5,052 nucleotides of DNA from Christiangramia sp. (GTDB lineage Bacteria > Bacteroidota > Bacteroidia > Flavobacteriales > Flavobacteriaceae), in the NCBI GenBank assembly GCA_024635735.1, contig JAGXII010000163.1:1-5052 (forward strand), read 5' to 3'. The translations under genes and the position numbers were made by a program. The number at the start of each line of letters is the position of its first letter. Position 1 is the first letter of the stretch. Of the stretch, positions 1 through 5,052 are shown piece after piece. The notes beneath the pieces were generated by a model that was not told the origin of the DNA, did not search any database, and saw nothing but the letters and a program-made list of their open reading frames with translations.

Positions 1-897
1 AACTGTTTTTTCTCGTGGCTGACTATCAAAGGTTGCCAAAACCAAATCACCGTTCGCAGAGGTGGGCTCCTGTGACTGGCTGGTTTTAAATATTACATTG
101 GAAAAACAAGGATCAATTACAAATTCTGCATTTGGAAATGTATTCTGAGCATAGGTACTTAATTGGCAAAGATCTACTCTTGCTTCAAAAAATGTACCTG
201 CCAGATATTGGTCGGTAGGGCTAAATTTACCTGTATAATCCCATTCACATGGAACACCTGTGGTGCCAGAATTAACAAATCCTTTTGTTATATAATCATA
301 GTTAGTTCCGCTGTCATTGGTATCAATCAGGAGGTTTAACTTTCCGCTATCCCACACATATATTTTTACAGCTTGCTTTCCACCTCCATTGGTAAATTTG
401 CTTGTAATTAGAAGATCTCCATCTTCGTGGACTCCCGTAAAACTACCATCACTATTTTGGCTTATGTTCGGATCTTTAAAAATCCATAAACCTAAATCTG
501 TATCCCCATTCGCTGCATACCTATCGGCAAAAAAGGTTAGGTCACATTCATCTAGTGATGCACCTACATTTCCTAAATCCGATTTCGCCGATACATTTCC
601 TAAGGACCACACCCAATCTTCCAGGGGAACCACATCAGAAGTACCTTCAGTGAACTGGCTGTCATCATTACTCCCATTTAGAACATCTTTTACATGTACC
701 GTGGGAGTAAGCGGGTTAATGAACACATTACACCAATCTGACGGATCTCCCTCTATTGTTTGTGCAGAAATAAATTGCAGACCAAAAAGAAGGAAAAATA
801 CATAAAAATAGTTCCTAACCGAAGAGGTCCTTCTAACTAAAATCTCTAACAGGTTCATTTGACCCGTCCATAAAGATAAAATTGTAATTTTTTTCAT
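1..897 (-). CDS. Secreted surface/adhesin-like protein, N-terminal part (cut by window edge)
   Basis: The frame is open for 299 codons from ATG 897-895 to the left edge, so the C-terminus is missing. The N-terminus has a basic stretch (VRRTSSVRN, residues 21-29), a hydrophobic core (YFYVFFLLFGLQFI, 30-43) and a likely signal-peptidase cut in SAQT after Ala45, so the protein is exported. The rest resembles a domain I recall at the N-terminus of large flavobacterial surface proteins, often ending in gliding-motility/T9SS C-terminal domains: GDPSDW (50-55), VHVKDVLNG (67-75), DDSQFTEG (78-85), WSLGN (97-101), HEDGDLL (157-163), KFTNGGG (167-173), GTFFEARVDL (234-243) and DPCFSN (262-267). It has five cysteines (56, 118, 217, 244, 264). 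ATG at 858-856 (Met14) is an alternative start that keeps the whole signal peptide. No Shine-Dalgarno sequence or clear promoter is visible. Adhesion or surface display is inferred from family resemblance; the specific function is unknown. Confidence 0.85.
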   Translation of the reverse strand, partial: MKKITILSLWTGQMNLLEILVRRTSSVRNYFYVFFLLFGLQFISAQTIEGDPSDWCNVFINPLTPTVHVKDVLNGSNDDSQFTEGTSDVVPLEDWVWSLGNVSAKSDLGNVGASLDECDLTFFADRYAANGDTDLGLWIFKDPNISQNSDGSFTGVHEDGDLLITSKFTNGGGKQAVKIYVWDSGKLNLLIDTNDSGTNYDYITKGFVNSGTTGVPCEWDYTGKFSPTDQYLAGTFFEARVDLCQLSTYAQNTFPNAEFVIDPCFSNVIFKTSQSQEPTSANGDLVLATFDSQPREKTV

Positions 898-943
898 AAT
901 TCAAAGTTTTAAGGTTAGCACCAAATCAAAAGTGGAGCTGGGT

Positions 944-957
944 AGACAGGGCTGTCT
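944..957. repeat. Short inverted repeat in the leader of the surface-protein gene
   Basis: AGACAG (944-949) and CTGTCT (952-957) are perfect inverted arms separated by GG. They lie 47 bp upstream of the minus-strand start at 897. The two-base spacer is too tight for an ordinary RNA hairpin loop, so a protein-binding dyad fits better than a hairpin. A regulatory role is inference. Confidence 0.4.
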
Positions 958-1017
958 GGGTTTTGAGGACTTTGAAAAATGTTAAACTAAAAACGTTAAT
1001 GAATAAAGCTCTTCTAA

Positions 1018-1063
1018 CCGGTTCTATATAACAAGACCGGGAAACATACCTTTCCAGGTATTT
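1018..1063. repeat. Two adjacent small hairpins
   Basis: First hairpin: CCGGTTCT (1018-1025) pairs with AGACCGG (1034-1040) with one bulged T. Second hairpin: ATACC (1046-1050) pairs with GGTAT (1057-1061) around the loop TTTCCA, with two further A-T pairs beyond a bulged C. Neither has a T-tract, so they do not look like intrinsic terminators. Function unknown. Confidence 0.4.
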
Positions 1064-1078
1064 CGTCTATCGGGGGGA

Positions 1079-1094
1079 GATAAAATAATTTATC
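1079..1094. repeat. Inverted repeat GATAAA / TTTATC
   Basis: GATAAA (1079-1084) and TTTATC (1089-1094) are perfect 6-bp arms around ATAA, between two G-rich stretches (1072-1077 and 1096-1099). The arms are AT-rich and short, so chance is possible. Function unknown. Confidence 0.3.
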
Positions 1095-1132
1095 CGGGGC
1101 TGGATGGATAAAAATCAATCTGTATTCTGTAT

Positions 1133-1156
1133 TATGACTGGTTATTTAAAGTCATA
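1133..1156. repeat. 7-bp perfect inverted repeat
   Basis: TATGACT (1133-1139) and AGTCATA (1150-1156) are perfect arms with a 10-base spacer. A tandem direct repeat, CTGTATT twice at 1120-1133, abuts the left arm. Function unknown. Confidence 0.4.
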
Positions 1157-1162
1157 TATACT

Positions 1163-1186
1163 AAATCACTGGAATTCCAGTGGTTT
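1163..1186. repeat. Near-perfect 24-bp palindrome
   Basis: CACTGGAA (1167-1174) is followed directly by its exact reverse complement TTCCAGTG (1175-1182). The flanks AAA (1163-1165) and TTT (1184-1186) continue the symmetry, interrupted only by T1166 opposite G1183, a pair that a plus-strand RNA would tolerate as U-G. A continuous dyad of this length suits a dimeric DNA-binding protein or a cruciform/hairpin. There is no T-tract, so it is not a typical intrinsic terminator. It lies 266 bp upstream of the minus-strand start. Confidence 0.6.
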
Positions 1187-1190
1187 CAAT

Positions 1191-1219
1191 AATTATAAGA
1201 TTGGGGGCCCAAAATAATT
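1191..1219. repeat. Imperfect hairpin with GC core
   Basis: TTGGG (1201-1205) and CCCAA (1208-1212) form a GC core around GG. Outer arms AATTAT (1191-1196) and ATAATT (1214-1219) extend it across an unequal internal loop (AAGA against A). It starts five bases after the 24-bp palindrome. Function unknown. Confidence 0.4.
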
Positions 1220-1269
1220 GTAAGAGAAAGGAGCAAAATTTCAAAAATGTTTCTGTTCGCTAATTGCCG

Positions 1270-1292
1270 CGAAGTTTTAATTATAAATTTCG
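1270..1292. repeat. 8-bp hairpin with one G-T pair
   Basis: CGAAGTTT (1270-1277) pairs with AAATTTCG (1285-1292) with one G-T opposition around the 7-base loop TAATTAT. It is one of the series of inverted repeats between 1018 and 1335. Function unknown. Confidence 0.35.
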
Positions 1293-1311
1293 TTTTCCAG
1301 GGGCCAGGATA

Positions 1312-1335
1312 TTTGAAACGTAGGGTTGTTTCAAA
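1312..1335. repeat. 8-bp perfect inverted repeat
   Basis: TTTGAAAC (1312-1319) and GTTTCAAA (1328-1335) are exact reverse complements with an 8-base spacer (GTAGGGTT). No T-tract follows on either strand. It is the last member of the hairpin series. Function unknown. Confidence 0.45.
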
Positions 1336-1381
1336 AAATTAAAATCTTTAAGAATGTAAGTTCAAATATAAAAGTTTTTGC

Positions 1382-1449
1382 AATCCCTTAATTATTTTAT
1401 TTTCACTTAAACCTCTATTGTGCTAGTTTTCAGTAATTAATAAGGGATT
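1382..1449. repeat. Inverted repeat pair bounding 68 bp
   Basis: AATCCCTTA (1382-1390) and TAAGGGATT (1441-1449) are exact 9-bp reverse complements 50 bp apart. Pairing can resume after a 3-base offset (ATTA at 1391-1394 with TAAT at 1434-1437). The enclosed DNA is AT-rich and non-coding. It could be a long hairpin or the ends of a tiny degenerate element. I see no target-site duplication that would establish a mobile element. Confidence 0.4.
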
Positions 1450-1479
1450 TCCCCCATCAATATAGAATAAAAACATCCT

Positions 1480-1516
1480 AAAAAAATAAAAAAGCAGCCC
1501 GTAAAGGACTGCTTTT
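1480..1516 (-). terminator. Intrinsic terminator, minus strand
   Basis: Read on the minus strand, AAAAGCAGTCC (1516-1506) pairs with GGGCTGCTTTT (1500-1490) around a 5-base loop (TTTAC). The 11-bp stem has one T-G wobble. The T-rich tail TTTTTTATTTTTTT ends at 1480, overlapping the stem base. It lies 22 bp past the stop codon of the sorting-domain relic at 1539, the expected place for that former gene's terminator. On the plus strand only TTTT follows the stem, so plus-strand termination would be weaker. Confidence 0.85.
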
Positions 1517-1538
1517 CAATATTTATAATTAGTAAATT

Positions 1539-1691
1539 CTATTTAGCCGAGATGATTTTCTTGACAAAGACTTCTCTGTCGGTAATCATTCTTACGATAT
1601 AAATCTGGCTTGCACGGCGTTCGAAATCAATATTTAAGGTGGAGATCGAATTGGAATAGACAACCTTATTTAACAGCCTGCCTTTCCAGCT
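1539..1691 (-). pseudogene. C-terminal remnant of a T9SS-secreted protein (type A sorting domain)
   Basis: On the minus strand a 50-codon open stretch ends at TAG (1541-1539). Its end matches the pattern of type A C-terminal sorting domains: a GRLLNKVVYSN-like strand, then LNIDF, then IYIVRMITD, then EVFVKKIIS and a terminal Ala-Lys. In intact proteins this roughly 75-residue signal directs export across the outer membrane by the type IX system and is then cleaved. Here only about its last two thirds remain: TAA at 1694-1692 interrupts the frame and there is no start codon before the internal Met35. The other frames just upstream show no sorting-domain or secreted-protein sequence, so a simple frameshift does not restore it. 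The commonly conserved Gly before Ile-Tyr is Gln here (ASQIY). It is best read as the 3' stump of a deleted or rearranged gene that kept its terminator. Confidence 0.8.
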
Positions 1692-1719
1692 TTAAAATTG
1701 AATAAATGAATGTTTTAAA

Positions 1720-1777
1720 GACTATTATTTTTAATAAAAATCAGGAGTGCGAGGTCATTTTGTACTCCAAAATAGTC
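1720..1777. repeat. Nested inverted repeats, possible three-way junction
   Basis: The outer arms GACTATT (1720-1726) and AATAGTC (1771-1777) are perfect. Inside them sit ATTTTT/AAAAAT (1727-1732 with 1736-1741) and GGAGTGC/GTACTCC (1744-1750 with 1762-1768, one G-T). As RNA or single-stranded DNA these could fold into a closing stem with two arms. The 3-base loop of the AT arm makes that arm weak. It lies in the 240-bp gap between the sorting-domain relic and gltB, which contains no gene. Confidence 0.35.
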
Positions 1778-1863
1778 ATTATGAAATTATTAAAATAAAC
1801 ATTCCTTTTTGCGAAATTATCATTTAAAAGGTACAATATTATCAATTCATAAAAACTTGATTT

Positions 1864-1920
1864 AAAGAACATTATTCTTTTCTGGTTTCAACGCGTTTTA
1901 TTTAACTTTAAAAGAATAAT
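1864..1920. repeat. 11-bp inverted repeat just upstream of gltB, with an overlapping alternative hairpin
   Basis: ATTATTCTTTT (1871-1881) and AAAAGAATAAT (1910-1920) are exact reverse complements separated by 28 bp. The left arm can instead pair locally: AAAGAA (1864-1869) with TTCTTT (1875-1880) around CATTA. The two pairings are mutually exclusive. The right arm ends 21 bp before the chosen gltB start. This could be paired operator half-sites flanking a promoter, or a leader RNA switch if transcription starts further upstream. The low sequence complexity of the arms calls for caution. Confidence 0.45.
1903..1910 (+). promoter_or_regulatory. Candidate Bacteroidota -7 promoter element for gltB
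   Basis: TAACTTTA matches the Bacteroidota primary-sigma -7 consensus TAnnTTTG at all but the last position. No good TTG-type -33 box lies about 19 bp upstream; the nearest sequence is the weak TTCTGG at 1880-1885. A start site near 1916 would give a leader of about 25 nt. A weaker alternative is TTTTTG at 1806-1811 with TACAAT at 1832-1837. Confidence 0.3.
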
Positions 1921-1941
1921 TCAGAATGAACCAGTATGAAA

Positions 1942-4900
1942 ATGAAAGCACAGGGGCTCTACTCCCCTCAATTTGAGCACGATAACTGCGGGGCAGGTTT
2001 TATTTGCAATCTAAATGGAGAAAGAACAAATCAAATTATACATAAGGCCATTGATATCCTTGTTCGACTTGAACACAGGGGTGCGGTAAGTGCCGATGGA
2101 AAAACAGGTGACGGAGCAGGAATTCTTATTGAAGTTCCTCATGATTTTTTTAAGAAAGTATGTGAATTCGACTTACCGGAATTTCGTTCTTATGCGGTTG
2201 GAATGGTTTTTCTTCCCAGGAATAAAAATCAGGCAGAAATCTGTAAAAAGGCATTTGAAGATGAAATTAGAAGCCAGCAATTAGAAATCCTTGGCTGGAG
2301 AAAAGTACCGGTAAATCATTCCTGTCTTGGAAAAATGGCAAGTCGCGTAGAACCGGCAATCGAACAGGTATTTGTTGGCAGACCGGAAAAACTGGACGAC
2401 ACAAAATTCAATGCGAAACTCTATACAGCCAGAAAAATTGCTGAACATACCATTGAAAATTCCGGGCTTTCTGAAAATGAATATTTCTATTTCTCAAGTC
2501 TTTCTACCAATACTATAATATATAAAGGTCTTTTAATGCCTCAGGATATTCATGAGTATTATAAAGACCTTAATGATCCTGATGTGATTACCAAGCTTGC
2601 GCTGGTACATCAGCGATTCTCTACAAACACATTTCCTACCTGGGACCTTGCACAACCATTCAGATATATGTGCCATAACGGAGAGATCAATACCCTTAGA
2701 GGGAATCTAAGCCGAATGAGAGCCAGAGAAGAGCTTTTTGAAAGCGATCTTTTTGGGGAGGACCTCAAAAAATTAGTCCCCGTAACCTTAGAAGGTAAAT
2801 CAGACTCCGCCTCCATGGATATGGTGCTGGAACTGCTTCTCCAAACAGGCAGATCATTACCCGAAGCCATTATGATGATGGTGCCCGAAGCCTGGGAGAA
2901 AAACCCTTCCATGAGTGATAAGAAAAAGGCATTTTACGAATATAATGCCTGCATTATGGAACCGTGGGACGGACCGGCTTCCATTCCATTCACCGATGGA
3001 AATTATATTGGTGCACTTCTGGATAGAAATGGTTTGCGACCTTCCAGATATACCGTCACCAAGGATGGGTATGTAGTAATGTCTTCAGAAACCGGGGTTT
3101 TGGATATAAAACCTGAAAATGTTCTGAAACATGGTAGACTGGAACCGGGAAGAATGTTTCTTGTAGACATGATAGAAGGCCGGATTATAGAGGATAAAGA
3201 GGTGAAGGAAGATATTGTTTCCAAATTACCTTATAGAAAATGGCTGGACGAAAATCTGTTCCCACTGGCAAATGTTCCTTATACTGGAAATAAAACTCCT
3301 GTGGAGGATATTCCCTATTTAACCCGACTAAAACTTTTTGGATATACCTATGAGGATATCAGCACCATTATTTCTCCGATGGCTTCCAATGCTAAAGAAG
3401 CGATTGGATCTATGGGAACAGATATTCCCCTGGCGGTACTTTCTCATAAACCACAGCTGTTATTTAACTATTTCAAGCAACTTTTCGCACAGGTGACCAA
3501 TCCGCCACTTGACGGAATACGCGAAGAAATTGTTACTGATATCAGTCTTTCTGTAGGTGAGGATATCAATATTTTTGAACTCATCCCTGAACAATGTAAA
3601 AAGCTGAAAATTCAAAATCCAGTGATCTCCAATGAAGATCTGGACAAGATAAAATATATAGATTATCCCGGTTTTAAAGCCCGCTCCATCTCAATTCTTT
3701 ATGAAGCTGAAAAGGGAATGAACGGCCTTGAAGATCGCCTGGAAGAAATGATATACGAGATCAATAATGCTGTTGATGAAGGATGTAATGTCATAATTCT
3801 TTCAGACCGGAATGTAAACCCAAAACTGGCGCCTATACCTTCTTTACTTGCATGTTCTTTTGTGCATCACCGAGTTAAGGATTATAACAGAAGATCTTCT
3901 TTTGGAATTGTAATAGAGTCGGCTGAACCTAGAGAACCGCATCACTTCGCCGCGTTGTTTGGATATGGAGCGAGTGCGATTAACCCATATATGGTTAATG
4001 AAGTAATCTACGATCTTGTTGAAAGAAAAGAGATTGAAGTTGAAGATCCCGAAGTAGCCGTTGAAAATTTCAATGTCGCTATCGGAAAAGGGATCATCAA
4101 AATCATGAATAAGATTGGAATCTCCACACTGCTTTCGTATCGTGGTTCACAGATATTTGAAATTCTTGGACTTAATAAGAAGTTCGTCGATAAATATTTC
4201 TGTAATACTCCTACAAGGATCGAAGGAATTGGTCTCTATGAAATTGAAAAGGAGGTCCAGAAAAGATATCAGCATGCGTTCAATCCACCTGAAACAGATA
4301 CCGATTTGGATCTTGAAATGGGTGGTGATTACAGATGGAGAAGGAACGGAGAACGCCATTTATTTAATCCGGCGAGTGTTGCCAAACTTCAGCAGGCTGT
4401 GAAGCAGAATAGTTATGAAACTTATTCTGAATATTCTAAAATCATCAATGAGCAGAATGAAAATCTCATGACGCTACGGGGAATGTTCAAATACAAAGAG
4501 CTCAACCCTATTCCTATTGATGAGGTAGAACCATGGACTGAAATAGTAAAAAGATTTAAAACGGGCGCGATGTCTTTTGGTTCCATTTCCAAAGAAGCTC
4601 ATGAGAACCTGGCTGTTGCGATGAACCGAATCAAAGGAAAAAGTAATTCCGGAGAAGGAGGTGAAGACCCGGGCCGTTTTCAGAAAGATATTAATGGAAA
4701 CTGGCGTAATAGCGCGATCAAACAGGTTGCTTCCGGTCGCTTTGGGGTATCTATAGACTATTTGTCAAACGCGCGGGAAATACAAATAAAAATGGCTCAG
4801 GGCGCCAAGCCCGGTGAAGGTGGACAACTGCCCGGAGCAAAAGTAAATCCTGATATTGCGAAAACGAGAAACTCCACTCCTTATGTTGGATTAATTTCTC

Positions 4901-5052
4901 CGCCGCCACACCATGACATCTATTCTATTGAAGATTTAGCCCAGCTGATCTTTGACCTGAAAAACGCAAACAGGGAAGCCAGGATCAATGTAAAACTGGT
5001 TTCTAAAGTTGGTGTGGGAACTATTGCAGCCGGTGTTGCAAAAGCAAAGGCC
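1942..5052 (+). CDS. gltB: Glutamate synthase large (alpha) subunit, N-terminal two thirds (cut by window edge)
   Basis: The frame is open for 1037 codons to the right edge; full-length relatives have about 1500 residues. GltB, with GltD, converts glutamine and 2-oxoglutarate to two glutamates in the cytoplasm, using reducing power passed from GltD. Residues 1-15 are a short propeptide before Cys16 (NCGAGF), the class II amidotransferase nucleophile exposed on maturation. This domain also shows LEHRGAVSADGKTGDGAG, RFSTNTFPTW (from Arg225), HNGEIN (245-250) and LLDRNGLRPSRY (359-370). The central domain follows (GSMGTDIPLAVLS from 489; QVTNPPLDGIREE, 517-529; ILSDRN, 619-624). The start of the FMN-binding synthase domain has GAMSFGSIS (875-883), SGEGGEDPGRF (903-913), GAKPGEGGQLPG (954-965) and SPPPHHDIYS (986-995). 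The iron-sulfur cysteines and C-terminal beta-helix lie beyond the window. An in-frame TGA at 1927 limits the start to ATG 1936 or 1942; I prefer 1942 because it gives the usual MK-x-x-GLY beginning. gltD would be expected downstream. Confidence 0.97.
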   Translation, partial: MKAQGLYSPQFEHDNCGAGFICNLNGERTNQIIHKAIDILVRLEHRGAVSADGKTGDGAGILIEVPHDFFKKVCEFDLPEFRSYAVGMVFLPRNKNQAEICKKAFEDEIRSQQLEILGWRKVPVNHSCLGKMASRVEPAIEQVFVGRPEKLDDTKFNAKLYTARKIAEHTIENSGLSENEYFYFSSLSTNTIIYKGLLMPQDIHEYYKDLNDPDVITKLALVHQRFSTNTFPTWDLAQPFRYMCHNGEINTLRGNLSRMRAREELFESDLFGEDLKKLVPVTLEGKSDSASMDMVLELLLQTGRSLPEAIMMMVPEAWEKNPSMSDKKKAFYEYNACIMEPWDGPASIPFTDGNYIGALLDRNGLRPSRYTVTKDGYVVMSSETGVLDIKPENVLKHGRLEPGRMFLVDMIEGRIIEDKEVKEDIVSKLPYRKWLDENLFPLANVPYTGNKTPVEDIPYLTRLKLFGYTYEDISTIISPMASNAKEAIGSMGTDIPLAVLSHKPQLLFNYFKQLFAQVTNPPLDGIREEIVTDISLSVGEDINIFELIPEQCKKLKIQNPVISNEDLDKIKYIDYPGFKARSISILYEAEKGMNGLEDRLEEMIYEINNAVDEGCNVIILSDRNVNPKLAPIPSLLACSFVHHRVKDYNRRSSFGIVIESAEPREPHHFAALFGYGASAINPYMVNEVIYDLVERKEIEVEDPEVAVENFNVAIGKGIIKIMNKIGISTLLSYRGSQIFEILGLNKKFVDKYFCNTPTRIEGIGLYEIEKEVQKRYQHAFNPPETDTDLDLEMGGDYRWRRNGERHLFNPASVAKLQQAVKQNSYETYSEYSKIINEQNENLMTLRGMFKYKELNPIPIDEVEPWTEIVKRFKTGAMSFGSISKEAHENLAVAMNRIKGKSNSGEGGEDPGRFQKDINGNWRNSAIKQVASGRFGVSIDYLSNAREIQIKMAQGAKPGEGGQLPGAKVNPDIAKTRNSTPYVGLISPPPHHDIYSIEDLAQLIFDLKNANREARINVKLVSKVGVGTIAAGVAKAKA

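Larger units (their letters stand above)
898..1479. other. Intergenic region without a gene, rich in inverted repeats
   Basis: I find no credible coding sequence on either strand over about 580 bp. Frames are broken by frequent stops and no recognisable peptide appears. The part nearest 897 must hold the promoter and leader of the minus-strand surface protein, but I cannot point to a convincing TAnnTTTG-type -7 box. What stands out is a run of short inverted repeats between 1018 and 1335, plus several G or C tracts (1072-1077, 1203-1207, 1451-1455) in otherwise AT-rich DNA. The individual repeats are listed separately. Confidence 0.7.

Noticed and set aside
317..805. 162-codon plus-strand open frame
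   Set aside because: It lies antisense within the secreted-protein gene on the minus strand, which has a convincing signal peptide and family motifs. The plus-strand translation is low-complexity, Ser/Pro-rich and unlike any protein I recognise.
999..1031. 10-codon plus-strand frame MNKALLTGSI followed by a hairpin, resembling a leader peptide
   Set aside because: There is no promoter, no terminator-like T-tract and no plus-strand gene nearby that it could regulate. The frame is short enough to be chance.
1049..1689. 9-bp direct repeat CCTTTCCAG at 1049-1057 and 1681-1689 as a possible deletion or insertion footprint
   Set aside because: The repeat is short, its copies are 632 bp apart and nothing at either copy marks an element end or breakpoint. 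Chance is the simpler explanation.
1728..1766. 12-codon minus-strand frame (MTILEYKMTSHS) just upstream of the sorting-domain relic
   Set aside because: I considered whether it could be a frameshifted part of the lost gene, but it shows no sorting-domain or secreted-protein similarity and is too short to support.
900..1935. CRISPR array, tRNA, rRNA or a known riboswitch in the long non-coding region
   Set aside because: The inverted repeats differ from each other in sequence and spacing, so there is no repeat-spacer pattern. I see no tRNA cloverleaf or T-loop sequence and no known riboswitch core motif.
2090..4402. Several 64- to 100-codon frames at 2090-2284 (+), 2610-2912 (-), 3003-3224 (-), 4115-4402 (+) and 4147-4359 (-)
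   Set aside because: All lie within gltB in other frames or on the other strand. gltB's translation is continuous and full of conserved motifs throughout, so these are shadows.

Overview
The window looks like a chromosomal segment from a Bacteroidota bacterium, most likely a (marine) member of the Flavobacteriia. The grounds are a Bacteroidota-type GltB sequence, a surface protein of the flavobacterial adhesin type, a relic of a type IX secretion system (T9SS) sorting domain, AT-rich intergenic DNA and no Shine-Dalgarno sequences ahead of the starts. The genus cannot be fixed from this sequence alone.

Layout. (1) Positions 1-897, minus strand: the first 299 codons of a secreted, probably cell-surface protein that runs off the left edge. 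(2) 898-1479: about 580 bp with no credible gene but many short inverted repeats, at least eight between 1018 and 1335, including a near-perfect 24-bp palindrome. (3) 1480-1516: a strong intrinsic terminator reading on the minus strand, directly behind (4) 1539-1691, a 50-codon open fragment encoding the last part of a T9SS type A C-terminal sorting domain. It has no start codon or upstream body and looks like the 3' stump of a lost gene. (5) 1692-1941: AT-rich DNA ahead of gltB with a possible three-way-junction fold, a perfect 11-bp inverted repeat and a candidate Bacteroidota promoter. (6) 1942-5052, plus strand: the first 1037 codons of gltB, the large subunit of glutamate synthase, which runs off the right edge.

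The two real genes are divergent and not obviously related in function. gltB is core nitrogen assimilation (glutamine + 2-oxoglutarate to two glutamates). The minus-strand protein is an exported surface protein. Between them lies a 1-kb region that has probably been rearranged, with one gene reduced to its sorting-signal stump and terminator. The parts least explained by known genes are the hairpin-dense region and the inverted repeat just upstream of gltB.
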